NCBI RefSeq assembly: GCF_000196015.1
Contig: NC_007973.1
Location: 1,550,001 to 1,614,000, forward strand
From: Cupriavidus metallidurans CH34
GTDB lineage: Bacteria > Pseudomonadota > Gammaproteobacteria > Burkholderiales > Burkholderiaceae
Direction of reading: 5' to 3'
Length of the DNA stretch: 64,000 nt
Part shown: positions 9,846 through 21,491 of the stretch, one piece after another
Position numbering within the stretch: the stretch's first letter is position 1
How the letters are laid out: each line of letters begins with the position of its first letter
The notes under the pieces: generated by a model
The model's input: only the letters and a program-made list of their open reading frames with translations
Databases searched by the model: none
What the model was told of the DNA's origin: nothing
Position numbers and translations under genes: made by a program

Positions 9846-10616
9846 ATGCAGCACATCAGTTCGACGCTAGGCGTTCCCGATACCACCTATGTGCCTCGGC
9901 ACGTTGCCATCATCATGGATGGCAACGGTCGCTGGGCGACGCAGCGTCATCTACCCCGTGTGGCCGGCCACAACCGTGGCCTGGACGCAGTGCGCGAGAT
10001 CGTGCAGGCGTGCGCCGCTCGTGGCGTGCAGTACCTGACGCTGTTTGCATTCAGTTCCGAGAATTGGCGCAGGCCCGCCGACGAGGTGTCATTCCTGATG
10101 CGTCTGTTCATGACCGCCTTGCGTCGCGAAGTGGTCAGGATGCACGCCAACAATATTCGCCTGCGTGTGGTCGGCGATCTCAGCCGGTTCAGCCCGCGCA
10201 TCCAGCAGGCGATCAAGGATGCCGAGGCGCGCACGGAAGGCAATACGGGCCTGACCGTGACGATCGCCGCCAACTATGGCGGCCGCTGGGACCTGCTCCA
10301 GGCGATGCGCAAGATGCTGGCGCGTTCGCCGTTGCTCGATTCGGACGCGATCGACGAGTCCGTTCTGGCGCCGCATCTGGCTATGGCCTACGCGCCCGAG
10401 CCGGACCTGTTCATCCGCACCGGCGGGGAGCAGCGCATCAGCAACTTCCTGCTCTGGCAGCTTGCCTACACGGAGTTGTACTTCACCGAAACGTTCTGGC
10501 CGGATTTTGATGCCGCCGAGCTGGACAAGGCCTTTGCCTCGTACCGTCAGCGCGAGCGGCGCTTCGGACGGACCAGCGCGCAGCTGGTGGCGCCAGGCCT
10601 GTCCGGTACAGCCTGA
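9846..10616 (+). CDS. uppS: Undecaprenyl diphosphate synthase
   Basis: Cis-prenyltransferase that builds the C55 lipid carrier for peptidoglycan, LPS and other cell-wall polymers. The 256-aa protein has the catalytic [14 protein letters not shown] motif, the [10 protein letters not shown] substrate loop and the C-terminal [20 protein letters not shown]. The ATG at 9846 (MQHISSTLG) is preferred. An upstream TTG at 9822 is possible and would add eight residues. It is followed by cdsA and dxr, forming an envelope-precursor block. Confidence 0.97.
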   Translation: MQHISSTLGVPDTTYVPRHVAIIMDGNGRWATQRHLPRVAGHNRGLDAVREIVQACAARGVQYLTLFAFSSENWRRPADEVSFLMRLFMTALRREVVRMHANNIRLRVVGDLSRFSPRIQQAIKDAEARTEGNTGLTVTIAANYGGRWDLLQAMRKMLARSPLLDSDAIDESVLAPHLAMAYAPEPDLFIRTGGEQRISNFLLWQLAYTELYFTETFWPDFDAAELDKAFASYRQRERRFGRTSAQLVAPGLSGTA

Positions 10617-10658
10617 CGCATCCAACGCCCAACAAACTCACGGGAACCCACAGCGCAT

Positions 10659-11480
10659 ATGCTCCTTACCCGCGTCATCACCGCCGTATGCCTGTTGCTG
10701 TTGATCCTGCCGATCCTGTTCCTGGCGCCGCCGGCGGCACTGGCGGGGCTGGTCGCCGTCATCGTGCTGCTGGGCGGCTGGGAGTTTGGTCGCCTGATCG
10801 GGTTGCGCGGGGCCTGGCCCTATGTGTACGCAGTAGCTTGCCTGCTGGTCCTGATCGGATGGCATGATGCGCCGCAGCGTGACGCGGTGACGTGGCTGCT
10901 GGAGGCGTCCCTGATTGCCTGGGGTGTGGCACTGGTGCTGATGGCGCGCGGCGTGCGAACTGCCACCCCCGCGTTCACGGCGCTAGGGGTCGTTCTGGGG
11001 CTGATCATGCTGCCGGCCTTCGGTCACGCCGTCATGGTACTTCGGGCTGCGGGCATTGGCGTGCTGCTGACGGCTGCCGTGCTGGTCTGGGCCGCCGATA
11101 TCGGCGCATACTTCGTTGGCAAGGCCATCGGCAAGCGCAAGCTGGCACCCACGATCAGTCCGGGCAAGTCCTGGGAGGGTGCCATTGGCGGCTGGCTGCT
11201 GGCGATGATCGTGGCGCTCTCGCTGGCCGCGACGCACACGTTCGCCCCAACGTGGTACTCGTTGGTTGCCGACAAGGGCGGGCTGCGCCTCGTGGTTATC
11301 CTGACCACGCTGCTGGTCGCGGCCAGTATTGTCGGCGACTTGTTCGAGTCGCTGCTCAAGCGCCAGGTCGGCATGAAGGACAGCAGCCGTCTGCTACCCG
11401 GCCATGGCGGGATCCTGGACCGGATCGATGCGTTGATCCCGGTGTTCCCGCTGGCGGCTCTGCTGCTCGCGTGGATCTGA
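10659..11480 (+). CDS. cdsA: Phosphatidate cytidylyltransferase (CDP-diglyceride synthase)
   Basis: Integral membrane enzyme converting phosphatidic acid and CTP to CDP-diacylglycerol, the precursor of all phospholipids. The 273-aa sequence shows several hydrophobic helices from residue 1 on. Near the C-terminus it carries the family signature SLLKRQVGMKDSSRLLPGHG, continuing GILDRID, with the metal-binding Asp residues. It lies 42 nt downstream of uppS. Confidence 0.96.
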   Translation: MLLTRVITAVCLLLLILPILFLAPPAALAGLVAVIVLLGGWEFGRLIGLRGAWPYVYAVACLLVLIGWHDAPQRDAVTWLLEASLIAWGVALVLMARGVRTATPAFTALGVVLGLIMLPAFGHAVMVLRAAGIGVLLTAAVLVWAADIGAYFVGKAIGKRKLAPTISPGKSWEGAIGGWLLAMIVALSLAATHTFAPTWYSLVADKGGLRLVVILTTLLVAASIVGDLFESLLKRQVGMKDSSRLLPGHGGILDRIDALIPVFPLAALLLAWI

Positions 11481-11511
11481 ACAAATAATCTGATTTCGCA
11501 TTCCAGCTTCT

Positions 11512-12690
11512 ATGCAACGCATCACCATCCTCGGCGCTACGGGTTCCATCGGCGAGAGCACGCTTGACGTGGTTCGGCGCCATCCGGATCGCTACTCTGT
11601 CCACGCACTCAGCGCGCATCGGCAAGTCGACAAGCTGGCGGCCGCCTGCGTGGAGTTTCGTCCCGCGCGGGCCGTGGTAGGGTCGGCCGAGGCGGCGCGT
11701 GAACTCGAAGCCAAGCTGCGTGCCGCCGGTGTTCCCACCGAGGTGAGCTATGGCGAGACCGCGCTTGAATCCATCGCCGAGGACGCTGGCACGGATGCAG
11801 TGATGGCCGCCATCGTCGGTGCGGCAGGCTTGCGATCCTCGCTGGCGGCTGCTCGGGCCGGCAAACGTGTGCTGCTGGCCAACAAGGAATCGCTCGTGAT
11901 GTCCGGCGGCATCTTCATGGATGCCGTGCGTGAGCATGGCGCCACGCTGCTGCCCATCGACAGCGAACACAACGCCATCTTCCAGTGCCTGCCGACCAGT
12001 GATCCGCGCTATGGCGCCGGGGTATCGAAGGTGCTGCTTACCGCCTCGGGTGGCCCGTTCCGCACGCGTGATCCGTCCACGCTGCACGACATCACGCCCG
12101 ACCAGGCCTGCGCGCATCCGAAGTGGGTGATGGGGCGGAAGATATCGGTCGATTCCGCGACGATGATGAACAAGGGTCTCGAGGTCATCGAGGCGCACTG
12201 GCTGTTTGGCGCGCCGGCCGAGAAAATCGAGGTGCTGATCCATCCGCAAAGCATTGTCCACTCGATGGTGGCCTACGCGGACGGCTCCGTGCTGGCGCAA
12301 CTGGGCAACCCCGACATGCGGACACCCATCGCCTACGGTATGGCCTATCCGGAGCGGATCGACTCCGGTGTAACGCCGCTCGATCTGACGGTTGCCGGTG
12401 GCCTGCATTTTGAGACTCCAGACCTTGAGCGCTTCCCATGCCTTGGGCTAGCCTTTGATGCATTGCGTGCCGGCGGCGTGGCGCCCGCAGTGCTAAATGC
12501 AGCCAACGAGGTGGCCGTGGAAGCGTTCCTGAACGGCAAGATCCGCTTCACCGATATCGCTCGCGTGGTGGCAACCGTGCTGGAGCAGCCGGCGGACGGA
12601 TCGGCTGATACGCTCGAGGGCGTGCTGGCTGCCGATTCAGCAGCGCGTCGCGGCGCGCAGGCGCAGTTGGGAAGCCTGGCTGGCCGTTGA
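11512..12690 (+). CDS. dxr: 1-deoxy-D-xylulose-5-phosphate reductoisomerase
   Basis: Second step of the MEP isoprenoid pathway: NADPH-dependent conversion of DXP to MEP. The 392-aa protein begins with the NADPH fold [18 protein letters not shown]. It has [10 protein letters not shown], the metal-binding [10 protein letters not shown] segment and [18 protein letters not shown] of the catalytic domain. It lies next to uppS, which uses the pathway's product. Also named ispC. Confidence 0.97.
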   Translation: MQRITILGATGSIGESTLDVVRRHPDRYSVHALSAHRQVDKLAAACVEFRPARAVVGSAEAARELEAKLRAAGVPTEVSYGETALESIAEDAGTDAVMAAIVGAAGLRSSLAAARAGKRVLLANKESLVMSGGIFMDAVREHGATLLPIDSEHNAIFQCLPTSDPRYGAGVSKVLLTASGGPFRTRDPSTLHDITPDQACAHPKWVMGRKISVDSATMMNKGLEVIEAHWLFGAPAEKIEVLIHPQSIVHSMVAYADGSVLAQLGNPDMRTPIAYGMAYPERIDSGVTPLDLTVAGGLHFETPDLERFPCLGLAFDALRAGGVAPAVLNAANEVAVEAFLNGKIRFTDIARVVATVLEQPADGSADTLEGVLAADSAARRGAQAQLGSLAGR

Positions 12691-12731
12691 ACCAGTCCGC
12701 CGTGGGCAGATTCTGAAAAGGGTGATTTGCC

Positions 12732-14123
12732 ATGCAAACCGTAATTGCGTTCGTCGTCGCCCTCTGTATCCTGATCTTTGTGCACGAGATGGGGCACTAC
12801 CTTGCCGCGCGCGCTTGCGGCGTCAAGGTGCTGCGCTTCTCGATCGGCTTTGGCCGTCCGTTGGTGCGTTGGGTCGGCAAGGGCCGTGACAAGACGGAGT
12901 GGACGCTGGCGGCAATTCCGCTGGGCGGCTACGTCAAGATGCTGGATGAGCGCGAGCGTGACCCGGAGACCGATCCGCCGATCGATCCCGCGGAGTTGCC
13001 CCGTGCGTTCAATCGCCAGCCGGTAGGCAAGCGCTTTGTCGTCGTGGCCGCCGGGCCGCTGGCGAATTTCTTGCTGGCCGTCGTGTTGTACGTGGTGCTG
13101 TTCGCGGGTGGGATGCGCGAGCCGGTGCCGGTGGTGGCCGCGCCGGCCGCTGGGACGCTGGCGGCGCAGGCCGGCGTGCGGGACGGCGATCGCGTGCTGT
13201 CGCTGACCGCAAACGATCATACTGAAGCCGTGCGCTCCTGGAATGATCTGCGCATGGCCGTGTTTTCCCAGGGTTTCGGGGATGCGCGGGCGGTACTGCG
13301 GGTGCGTGGGATCGATGGGGCCGAGCGCGATGTTGCCTTGGCACGCCTTCCGAATACTGGCGGAGATCCGGAGCAGGACCCGCTGGCCGTTCTGGGCCTG
13401 GCCCTCAAGGGCGGTCCGGTGACCATTACCGAGATCGTCCCCGATTCCGCGGCGCAGCGCGCCGGGCTCAAGGCCGGCGACCGGGTAGTGGCATGGGATG
13501 GGCAGCCCCTCACACAGGCCAGCGCGCTGATTCGCGGTGTCCGTGCCCGTCCCGGGCAGGAGGTCACGCTAGGTATCGAGCGGGCAGGGGAACGTATTGA
13601 CGTCAAGGCGAAACTCGACGCGGCGCCAGCGCCCGAAGGCGAGGCCCGTGGAGGGTCTCAGGTCGGCAAGTTGGGGGCCGCGCTCAACCAGTCCGTCCAG
13701 ACAGAGATCGTCCGGTACCCGCTGGTACAGGCGGTGGCGCGGGCTGCGGACCAGGTTTGGAACACCAGCGCGCTGTCGTTGAAACTGCTCGGCAAGATGC
13801 TGGTGGGGCAGGCGTCCCTGCAGAATTTGAGCGGGCCGCTGACCGTGGCTGACTATGCGGGACGCGCTGCGAACATGGGCTGGCAGCCATTTATCAGCTT
13901 TCTGGCATTGGTCAGTGTCAGCCTCGGCGTGCTGAATTTGTTACCTATTCCGGTTCTGGATGGTGGGCATTTGCTGTATTATTGCGTGGAATTTTTGACT
14001 GGCAGGCCTGTTCCAGACCATTGGCAAGCGATGCTGCAGAAGGTAGGCATCGCGTGCATCTTGCTCCTGACCTCACTCGCTTTGTTCAATGACGTCAGCC
14101 GACTGTTTCTGGCGCGCGGCTAA
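12732..14123 (+). CDS. rseP: RIP metalloprotease RseP (site-2 protease)
   Basis: Inner-membrane zinc protease that cleaves anti-sigma factors such as RseA within the membrane and clears signal peptides. The first helix carries the HExxH motif in FVHEMGHYLAAR. Two PDZ domains occupy the periplasmic middle (for example AGLKAGDRVVAWDGQPL), and the C-terminal helix has LLPIPVLDGGHLLYY with the third zinc ligand. The length of 463 aa is normal. It is directly followed by bamA, the usual arrangement. Confidence 0.96.
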   Translation: MQTVIAFVVALCILIFVHEMGHYLAARACGVKVLRFSIGFGRPLVRWVGKGRDKTEWTLAAIPLGGYVKMLDERERDPETDPPIDPAELPRAFNRQPVGKRFVVVAAGPLANFLLAVVLYVVLFAGGMREPVPVVAAPAAGTLAAQAGVRDGDRVLSLTANDHTEAVRSWNDLRMAVFSQGFGDARAVLRVRGIDGAERDVALARLPNTGGDPEQDPLAVLGLALKGGPVTITEIVPDSAAQRAGLKAGDRVVAWDGQPLTQASALIRGVRARPGQEVTLGIERAGERIDVKAKLDAAPAPEGEARGGSQVGKLGAALNQSVQTEIVRYPLVQAVARAADQVWNTSALSLKLLGKMLVGQASLQNLSGPLTVADYAGRAANMGWQPFISFLALVSVSLGVLNLLPIPVLDGGHLLYYCVEFLTGRPVPDHWQAMLQKVGIACILLLTSLALFNDVSRLFLARG

Positions 14124-14265
14124 TTTCGCGTAGCCGGAGCCCAAGTTGGCAGGGGGCGATCGTATCCCAGGGGAAGAACCTCGTCGGGATCGGGCAGCCG
14201 TGCCAGCATTGCCAGGCTTGGAGCCAATGCCCTGCATGAAATCGATGAGGAAGAGGGGATCGACT

Positions 14266-16575
14266 TTGATCAGAAATAAGCGCATCTCGCTGGGTCTACT
14301 GACGAGTGCCATTATTGCGGCTTGGAGCCCGGCGGGCTTTGCCGCCGATCCGTTCGTGGTCAAGGATATCCGTGTGGAGGGCCTGCAGCGCGTCGAGCCG
14401 GGCACGGTCTTCGGCTACCTGCCAGTTCGCGTTGGCGAAACTTTCACCGACGACAAGGGTGCGGACGCGATTCGCGCGCTCTATAACACCGGTTTTTTCA
14501 AGGACGTACAGATCCGCGCCGAAGACGGCGTTCTGGTTGTCCAGGTCGAGGAACGTCCGGCGATCTCGCAGCTGGAGTTCGTCGGCATCAAGGAATTCGA
14601 CAAGGACACGCTGCGCCGCTCGCTGCGCGCCGTTGGCGTGGCCGAGGCCCGCTATTACGACAAGGCGCTGATCGACAAGGCAGAGCAGGAACTCAAGCGC
14701 CAGTATGTGGCTCGCGGCTACTATGCCGCCGAGGTGCAGACCACCGTGACGCCAGTGGACCGCAATCGCGTGTCAGTGGTGTTCAACGTTGATGAGGGCC
14801 CGGTCGCCAAGATCCGCCAGATCAATATCGTCGGCAACAAGGCATTCAAGGAAAGCACGCTGCGCGATGAAATGCAGCTTTCCACGCCGAACTGGCTCTC
14901 CTGGTACACCAAGAACGACCTCTATTCGAAGCAGAAGCTGACGGCTGACCTGGAGGCGCTGCGTTCGTACTATCTCAACCGCGGCTACCTCGAATTCCAG
15001 ATCGAGTCGACGCAGGTGTCGATCACGCCGGACAAGAAGGACATTTACCTGACGCTGAATATCAGCGAAGGGGATCAATACAAGGTGTCCGACATCCGCC
15101 TGGCCGGCGAAACGCTCGGCAAGCAGGAAGAGATGGAGAAGCTGCTGCAGCTCAAGAAGGGCGACATCTTCTCGTCCGAAAAGCTGACGGCCAGCACCAA
15201 GGCAATTACGGACCTGCTCGGCACGTACGGCTACGCCTTTACGACGATCAACCCGCAACCGCAGGTGGATAAGGAAAAGCGTGAAGTGGCGCTGACCCTG
15301 ATGGTCGACCCGGGCCGCCGCGTCTACGTGCGCCGCGTGAACGTGGTGGGTAACAGCAAGACGCGTGACGAAGTGGTGCGCCGCGAGATGCGCCAGATGG
15401 AATCGTCGTGGTTCGACAGCGAAAAGCTCCAGCAGTCGCAGGCACGTATCAACCGGACGGGCTACTTCACTGACACCAACATCACCACTGAAGACGTGCC
15501 GGGCGCGCCCGACCAGGTCGACGTGAACGTGAACGTGACGGAAAAGCCGACCGGCCAGATCAGTCTGGGTCTGGGCTTCTCGTCAACCGACAAGCTCGTG
15601 CTGCAGGCAGGTCTGCGCCAGGACAACGTGTTCGGTTCCGGTACCAGCCTGGGCCTGGATGTGAACACGGCCAAGTCGTTCCGTACGATTGCGCTGACGC
15701 AATACGACCCGTACTTTACGGTTGACGGCATTAGCCGATCGACAGACATCTACTACCGTACGTCGCGCCCGCTGTACTACACCGGTGATCAAGACTACAA
15801 GATCGTCTCGGCTGGCGGTGGCTTCAAGTTCGGGGTGCCGTTCTCGGAGAACGACACGGTGTTCTTCGGCATCGGCTACGAGCGGACGCAGGTTTACACC
15901 TCGCCCAACACGCCGAACCAGTACACGGCCTGGCTGCAGAAGATCGGTAAGGCCAGCGGTGATCCGATCAACAACTTCCCGTTCACGATCGGCTGGGCAC
16001 GGGATCGCCGCGACAGCGCGCTGATTCCGACCAAGGGTCCGTACACGCAGGCCAACCTGGAGGTGGGTGTTCCGGGCGGCGACACGCAGTACTATCGCGC
16101 AAGCCTGCAGCAGCAGTATTTCTACCCGCTGTCGAAGTCCTTCACGCTGGCCTTCAACGGCGAAGTGGCCTATGGTCACGGTTACGGTAATACGCCGTTC
16201 CCGGTGTTCAAGTACTTCTACGCCGGCGGTATCGGCTCGGTGCGTGGCTACCAGACCAGCACGCTCGGTCCGAAGGACCAGAACGGTAACCCGGTGGGTG
16301 GCGCATCGAAGATGATCGGCAACGTGGAATTCGTGTTCCCGCTGCCTGGCTCGGGTGTTGACCGCACGCTGCGACTGTTCACGTTCTTCGACTTCGGTAA
16401 CGTTTACCAGGAAGGGGCGCCGCTTTCGTTCAGCGATCTTAAGTATTCGACTGGTTTCGGTATGTCGTGGCTTTCGCCGATCGGTCCGCTGAAGGTCAGC
16501 ATGGGCTTCCCGCTGAAGAAGGACGAAACTGACAAGGTTCAACGCTTCCAGTTCCAGATCGGTACCGCGTTCTGA
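14266..16575 (+). CDS. bamA: Outer membrane protein assembly factor BamA
   Basis: Central subunit of the BAM complex that inserts beta-barrel proteins into the outer membrane. A signal peptide ([19 protein letters not shown], cleaved after GFAA) is followed by five POTRA domains starting at [21 protein letters not shown]-terminal Omp85 barrel includes the lid motif [12 protein letters not shown] and ends in a C-terminal Phe (QIGTAF). The TTG at 14266 is chosen because AGAGGGG (14252-14258) sits seven bases before it and it gives a clean signal peptide. In-frame ATGs at 14236 and 14245 are alternatives that would add up to ten residues. Confidence 0.95.
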   Translation: MIRNKRISLGLLTSAIIAAWSPAGFAADPFVVKDIRVEGLQRVEPGTVFGYLPVRVGETFTDDKGADAIRALYNTGFFKDVQIRAEDGVLVVQVEERPAISQLEFVGIKEFDKDTLRRSLRAVGVAEARYYDKALIDKAEQELKRQYVARGYYAAEVQTTVTPVDRNRVSVVFNVDEGPVAKIRQINIVGNKAFKESTLRDEMQLSTPNWLSWYTKNDLYSKQKLTADLEALRSYYLNRGYLEFQIESTQVSITPDKKDIYLTLNISEGDQYKVSDIRLAGETLGKQEEMEKLLQLKKGDIFSSEKLTASTKAITDLLGTYGYAFTTINPQPQVDKEKREVALTLMVDPGRRVYVRRVNVVGNSKTRDEVVRREMRQMESSWFDSEKLQQSQARINRTGYFTDTNITTEDVPGAPDQVDVNVNVTEKPTGQISLGLGFSSTDKLVLQAGLRQDNVFGSGTSLGLDVNTAKSFRTIALTQYDPYFTVDGISRSTDIYYRTSRPLYYTGDQDYKIVSAGGGFKFGVPFSENDTVFFGIGYERTQVYTSPNTPNQYTAWLQKIGKASGDPINNFPFTIGWARDRRDSALIPTKGPYTQANLEVGVPGGDTQYYRASLQQQYFYPLSKSFTLAFNGEVAYGHGYGNTPFPVFKYFYAGGIGSVRGYQTSTLGPKDQNGNPVGGASKMIGNVEFVFPLPGSGVDRTLRLFTFFDFGNVYQEGAPLSFSDLKYSTGFGMSWLSPIGPLKVSMGFPLKKDETDKVQRFQFQIGTAF

Positions 16576-16596
16576 TCCCCACAGAGGATTTGTTTG

Positions 16597-17130
16597 ATGA
16601 AAATTTACACTCCACTGGCGAAATCCCTGAGCGCGGCCGCGCTGGCCGCTGCGGCCTTGTGCGCGGCGGCCCCGGCGATGGCTCAGGAGGCGCGCATTGC
16701 TGCGGTCAACTCGGAACGTATCCTGCGCGATTCGCAGCCCGCGAAGGCCGCACAGGTCAAGCTTGAGCAGGAATTCTCCAAGCGTGACCGTGAACTGCAG
16801 GATATGGCCCAGAAGATCAAGGCCATGGCTGACAAGCTCGACAAGGACACAGCCGTGCTCGCCGACTCGGACCGCCAGCGCCGTCAGCGCGAAGTGGCCG
16901 ATCTCGATCGCGAATTCCAGCGCAAGCAGCGTGAGTTCCGCGAGGATCTGAACCAGCGGCGTAACGAGGAACTGGCACAGGTGCTGGAGCGTGCCAACCG
17001 CGTGATTCGTCAGATCGCCGAGCAGCGCAAGTATGATCTGATCGTTCAGGAAGCCGTTTACGTGAATCCGCGCATCGACATCACCGACGACGTGATGAAG
17101 GCGCTGAACGCCGGCAGCACGGGCAAGTAA
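16597..17130 (+). CDS. skp: Periplasmic chaperone OmpH/Skp
   Basis: Trimeric jellyfish-shaped chaperone that carries unfolded outer-membrane proteins through the periplasm to BamA. The 177-aa product has a signal peptide ending APAMAQ. A short body strand (RIAAVNSERILRDSQPAK) follows, then a long charged coiled coil (about residues 55-130), and the C-terminal strand with YDLIVQEAVYVNPRIDITD. The ATG at 16597 is preceded by AGAGGA (16583-16588). It lies between bamA and lpxD as in E. coli. Confidence 0.95.
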   Translation: MKIYTPLAKSLSAAALAAAALCAAAPAMAQEARIAAVNSERILRDSQPAKAAQVKLEQEFSKRDRELQDMAQKIKAMADKLDKDTAVLADSDRQRRQREVADLDREFQRKQREFREDLNQRRNEELAQVLERANRVIRQIAEQRKYDLIVQEAVYVNPRIDITDDVMKALNAGSTGK

Positions 17131-17182
17131 GCGACGGCGCCAAAGCGTCGTCTGCCGTTTCGATTCTCAAGGAAGTACTGCC

Positions 17183-18292
17183 ATGAAGACACCCACACTG
17201 GGTCAGCTCGCCACCGAGAACGGCGCGCAGGTTGTGGGTGATCCCGACCTGGCCGTAGTCGGCCTGGCGCCGCTAGACCAGGCTGGTCCCGGCGACCTGT
17301 CTTTCCTCTCCAATCCGCTGTATTTGCCACAGGCGCTCGCCTCGGCCGCAGGCGCCGTCATCGTGTCGCCGGCAGACCTTGAACGCATTCGTGCGGATGG
17401 GCAAGCCGAAGGGCGCAATTGGCTGGTGGCACGGAATCCCTACGTCTGCTTTGCCCGTGTTGCGCAGCGCTTCGACCGCGCCGCTAATGCCGACTCACGT
17501 ACGGGGATCGATCCCCGTGCCAGCGTGGCGCCCGATGCGGTGGTCCCGGCATCCTGTTTTATCGGCCCGAACGTGGTGATCGAGTCCGGCGCCCGGCTCG
17601 GCGAGCGTGTTCGGATCCTCGCAAATGCCTTTATCGGCGCAAGCGCGGAGATAGGCGAAGATACGCTCATCTACGCCAATGTTTCTGTATATCATCGTTG
17701 CGTGATTGGCGCGCGCAACATCCTGCATAGCGGGGCGGTGATTGGCGCAGATGGCTTTGGTTTTGCGCCGGACATCGGACCGACGGGTGTCGAGTACGTC
17801 AAGATTCCCCAGGTGGGACGCGCGGTGCTCGGCAATGACGTGGAAATTGGCGCCAATACGGCCGTGGATCGTGGCGCGATGGCTGACACGGTGATCGAGG
17901 ACGGCTGCAAGATCGACAACCAGGTGCAGATCGCGCATAACGTGCATGTGGGTGCCCATACCGTTATCGCGGGAACGGCTGCGGTTTCGGGTAGCACAAA
18001 GATTGGCCGGTTCTGCGTGATCGGCGGCGCGGCCAACTTTTCTGGCCATTTGAATATCGCTGACCGGACCACAGTGTCCGGCGGTACGTCGATTACCAAA
18101 TCGATTACTAAACCCGGTGGGCATTACACGAGCGTGTTCCCGTTCACGTCGCATGGCGAGTGGGAGCGAAACGCGGCAATCGTACGTGGCTTGTCAAAGC
18201 TGCGCGAACGTGTCGTGCAACTGGAACGCAGGCAGCGCGGTGAAAACAACGCCCCCGCACAGAACAAACAAGACGAAGAGAAATCATCATGA
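17183..18292 (+). CDS. lpxD: UDP-3-O-(3-hydroxyacyl)glucosamine N-acyltransferase
   Basis: Third step of lipid A synthesis: transfer of an acyl chain from acyl-ACP to the glucosamine amine. The 369-aa protein has the N-terminal uridine-binding domain ([20 protein letters not shown]). A left-handed beta helix of hexapeptide repeats covers roughly residues 110-310, with the catalytic His in [12 protein letters not shown] charged C-terminal helix completes it. The stop overlaps the fabZ start by four bases (ATGA), indicating translational coupling. Confidence 0.97.
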   Translation: MKTPTLGQLATENGAQVVGDPDLAVVGLAPLDQAGPGDLSFLSNPLYLPQALASAAGAVIVSPADLERIRADGQAEGRNWLVARNPYVCFARVAQRFDRAANADSRTGIDPRASVAPDAVVPASCFIGPNVVIESGARLGERVRILANAFIGASAEIGEDTLIYANVSVYHRCVIGARNILHSGAVIGADGFGFAPDIGPTGVEYVKIPQVGRAVLGNDVEIGANTAVDRGAMADTVIEDGCKIDNQVQIAHNVHVGAHTVIAGTAAVSGSTKIGRFCVIGGAANFSGHLNIADRTTVSGGTSITKSITKPGGHYTSVFPFTSHGEWERNAAIVRGLSKLRERVVQLERRQRGENNAPAQNKQDEEKSS

Positions 18293-18741
18293 CCGCATCC
18301 GAAATCGATATCCGCAAGATCCTGAAGCTGCTGCCGCATCGGTATCCGATCCTGCTGGTCGACCGTGTGCTCGAGTTCGAACCGCAGAAGCGGATCAAGA
18401 CGCTGAAGAACGTGACGATCAACGAGCCGTACTTCATGGGCCACTTCCCGGACCAACCGGTGATGCCGGGCGTCATGATCCTCGAGGCACTGGCTCAGTC
18501 CGCCGGTCTTCTGACGTTCGGCGCCGATATGGAGCGCAAGGAAGGTGCGTTGTATTACTTCGTCGGGATCGACGGCGCGCGCTTCAAGCGCGTGGTGTAT
18601 CCGGGCGATCAGCTTCACCTGAACGTGACCGTGGAGCGCTATATCCGCGGAATCTGGAAGTTCAAGGCCAGCGCGACCGTGGACGGTGAGGTGGCCTGCG
18701 AGGCCGAACTGATGTGCACCGTGAAGCAAGCCGAAGGCTAA
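18289..18741 (+). CDS. fabZ: 3-hydroxyacyl-[ACP] dehydratase FabZ
   Basis: Hot-dog-fold dehydratase of fatty-acid elongation. It competes with the lipid A pathway for 3-hydroxyacyl-ACP, and this explains its place between lpxD and lpxA. The 150-aa sequence has [16 protein letters not shown], the active-site His in [12 protein letters not shown] and the Glu of [11 protein letters not shown]. It overlaps lpxD by four bases. Confidence 0.98.
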   Translation: MTASEIDIRKILKLLPHRYPILLVDRVLEFEPQKRIKTLKNVTINEPYFMGHFPDQPVMPGVMILEALAQSAGLLTFGADMERKEGALYYFVGIDGARFKRVVYPGDQLHLNVTVERYIRGIWKFKASATVDGEVACEAELMCTVKQAEG

Positions 18742-18780
18742 GCACGGACCCAAAGCAGAACAGACCACAGGACAGCACGT

Positions 18781-19584
18781 ATGACGCAAATCCATTCCAC
18801 CGCACTAGTCGATCCGAAGGCGGAACTGGCTGACGATGTTACTGTCGGCCCGTTTTCGATCGTCGGCCCGAATGTGCGGATCGGTAGCGGCACGCGGATC
18901 GGTTCCCATACCACGGTCGAAGGCCACACCACGATCGGCGCCGGTAACCGCATTGGTCCGTATGCCTCCGTGGGTGGCGTGCCGCAGGATATGAAGTACG
19001 CCAACGAGCCGACGCAGCTCGTGATCGGCGATCGCAACACGATTCGTGAATTCACGACGATCCACACGGGCACCGTGCAGGATCGCGGCGTGACCAGTCT
19101 CGGTAACGACAACTGGATCATGGCCTATGTGCACATCGCGCACGACTGCTCTGTGGGCAACCACACGGTGTTCTCCAGCAACGCGCAGATTGCCGGCCAC
19201 GTGGAGGTCGGGGACTGGGCAATTCTGGGCGGCATGAGCGGCGTGCACCAGTACGTCCGCATCGGTGCCCATGCGATGCTTGGCGGTGCTTCGGCATTGG
19301 TGCAGGACGTGCCGCCTTTCGTTATCGCGGCCAGCGACAAGAACGGCAACAAGGCGACCCCGCACGGAATCAACGTCGAAGGTCTTCGTCGTCGCGGATT
19401 CGATGCTGGCCAGATCGCGGCGCTGCGTCAGGCGTACAAGTTGCTGTACAAGTCTGATCTGAGCTTCGACGACGCGCGGGCGGAAATCACGGCGATGCTA
19501 GGTCAGGTCGACGCCACTACCGCTGTGCCGCTGCAGGCGTTCGTGGAGTTCCTCGCCGCGACCCAGCGCGGTATCGTTCGCTGA
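18781..19584 (+). CDS. lpxA: UDP-N-acetylglucosamine O-acyltransferase
   Basis: First committed acyl transfer of lipid A synthesis. The 267-aa product is a left-handed beta-helix of hexapeptide repeats from residue 4 onward, starting [20 protein letters not shown]. The catalytic His lies in [15 protein letters not shown]-terminal helical domain contains [19 protein letters not shown]. Its length and position between fabZ and lpxB are standard. Confidence 0.98.
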   Translation: MTQIHSTALVDPKAELADDVTVGPFSIVGPNVRIGSGTRIGSHTTVEGHTTIGAGNRIGPYASVGGVPQDMKYANEPTQLVIGDRNTIREFTTIHTGTVQDRGVTSLGNDNWIMAYVHIAHDCSVGNHTVFSSNAQIAGHVEVGDWAILGGMSGVHQYVRIGAHAMLGGASALVQDVPPFVIAASDKNGNKATPHGINVEGLRRRGFDAGQIAALRQAYKLLYKSDLSFDDARAEITAMLGQVDATTAVPLQAFVEFLAATQRGIVR

Positions 19585-19596
19585 TTCCGGCGCGAC

Positions 19597-20802
19597 ATGG
19601 TCGACACCGTGCAGGCAGTGCTTCCCGCCGATGCGGGTGCTAATGGGAACAAGCGAGGTAGTATCGCCATGGTTGCCGGTGAGGCATCTGGCGACCTGCT
19701 CGCTTCGCTGCTGCTGGAAGGCCTGCGCGCGAGGCTTGGCGAATCGGTGGATTACGCCGGTATCGGTGGCCATCGCATGATGGCGCAGGGATTTGTCTCG
19801 CATTGGCCGATGGAAACGCTATCGGTCAATGGCTATGTCGAGGTTCTCGGCTCGCTACGCGAAATTCTGGCCACGCGGCGTGAGATTCGCGAGCAATTAC
19901 TGGCGCGACCGCCGCTATGCTTCATCGGCGTCGACGCTCCCGACTTCAACTTCGGTCTGGAAGTGCCGCTGCGCCGCGCGGGCATTCCGGTTGTCCATTT
20001 TGTCAGCCCGTCGATCTGGGCTTGGCGCGGAGGCCGCATCCGCACGATAGCGCGGGCCGTGGACCATATCCTCTGCCTGTTCCCGTTCGAGCCCGAGATC
20101 TATGCGAAGGCTGGCATTCCGGCGACCTATGTCGGCCATCCGCTAGCTGACGTAATCCCGATGGTGCCTGACGTAGCGGGTGCGAGGGCGAAGCTGGCTT
20201 TGCCAGAAGGCAAGCGGATCGTGGCGGTGTTGCCTGGCAGTCGGCAGTCGGAGGTGCGCAATCTCGGCGCGACGTTCTTCGCCGCGATGGACCGTATGCA
20301 TCGCATGGACGGCAACCTCGCTTTCGTGCTGCCTGTTGCAAGCGCACCGCTGCGGGAGATCGTTGCTGGCTTGCACGCGCAGTATCCGGACATCGACCTG
20401 ACCGTGGTTGACGGCCAATCGCATCTCGCGATGGAGTCCGCCGACGTGGTGCTGCTTGCAAGTGGCACGGCAACGCTCGAGGCCGCGCTGTACAAGAAAC
20501 CCATGGTGATCTCGTACAAGGTGCCCTGGCTAACGGCGCAGATCATGAAACGGCAGGGTTATCTGCCGTATGTCGGGCTGCCCAATATCCTGTCGGGACG
20601 CTTTGTTGTTCCCGAACTCCTACAGGACGACGCGACGCCGGAGGCGCTGGCGCGCGAGACGCTGCTGCAACTCAATGACGAGGGCAATATTGCCTTCCTG
20701 CGGCAGCATTTCACGACGATGCACGAAACCCTGAAGCGCGACACGGCGAAGCTGGCTGCCGGCGTAGTCGTCGATCTGATGCGCAGCCGTGGAGTGGTCT
20801 GA
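19597..20802 (+). CDS. lpxB: Lipid-A-disaccharide synthase
   Basis: Peripheral membrane glycosyltransferase (GT19) joining UDP-diacyl-glucosamine and lipid X. The 401-aa sequence contains the GEASGD motif near the start, [22 protein letters not shown], the LPGSRQSEV nucleotide-site loop and [11 protein letters not shown]. The ATG at 19597 leaves about 24 residues before MVAGEASGD, somewhat longer than in E. coli; an inner start at 19669 is possible. The stop shares its last base with the rnhB start. Confidence 0.96.
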
Positions 20803-21482
20803 TGGCGCGAACGAAAGCTGCGGCTTCTAGCCAGTTGGGCCTGGAACTAACTCAAACCGTTGCTGTGGTGCAGCGCTTGTGTGGGGTAGATGAGGCTGGG
20901 CGTGGCCCCTTGGCGGGTCCCGTTTACGCTGCGGCCGTGGTATTAAATCCCGCGCGGCAAATCCGTGGCTTGGCCGACTCGAAAATCCTCAGTGCGGAAA
21001 AACGCGAGGCACTGTTCGATCGCATCTGCGACCACGCGCTGGGATGGCATATCGCATCCGCGTCGGTTGAGGAGATCGATTCGATCAATATCCTCCACGC
21101 GTCGATGCTTGCAATGCAACGGGCGGTGCAGGGCTTGGCCGCGAGCGGCGTCATTCCCGATCTCGTGCAGGTCGATGGTAATCGTTGTCCGCAGGTAGCG
21201 TTCCCGGTCGAGGCTATCGTCAAGGGCGATGCCAAGGTACGGGCAATTTCCGCGGCTTCGATCCTGGCGAAGGTGGCGCGCGATCGTGAACTGTTGAAGC
21301 TGCACCAGGAGTACCCTGAGTACGGGTTCGACTCTCACTTTGGCTATCCGACGCCACAGCATTTCACCGCGCTCGAACAATTCGGCGCGACGCCGCATCA
21401 TCGGCGTTCGTTTGCGCCGGTGCGCAAGGTGCTTGAGCGTGGCATGGTACGCACCATGTCGTCCGAAGCGCCGCCTTTCTGA
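20802..21482 (+). CDS. rnhB: Ribonuclease HII
   Basis: Removes ribonucleotides from DNA and degrades RNA in RNA-DNA hybrids. The 226-aa protein has the metal-binding [15 protein letters not shown] motif, [13 protein letters not shown], the second acidic segment around VQVDGNRCP, and [17 protein letters not shown]. It overlaps lpxB by one base (TGATG), so it is probably translationally coupled to lpxB. Confidence 0.96.
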   Translation: MARTKAAASSQLGLELTQTVAVVQRLCGVDEAGRGPLAGPVYAAAVVLNPARQIRGLADSKILSAEKREALFDRICDHALGWHIASASVEEIDSINILHASMLAMQRAVQGLAASGVIPDLVQVDGNRCPQVAFPVEAIVKGDAKVRAISAASILAKVARDRELLKLHQEYPEYGFDSHFGYPTPQHFTALEQFGATPHHRRSFAPVRKVLERGMVRTMSSEAPPF

Positions 21483-21491
21483 GGCAGACTC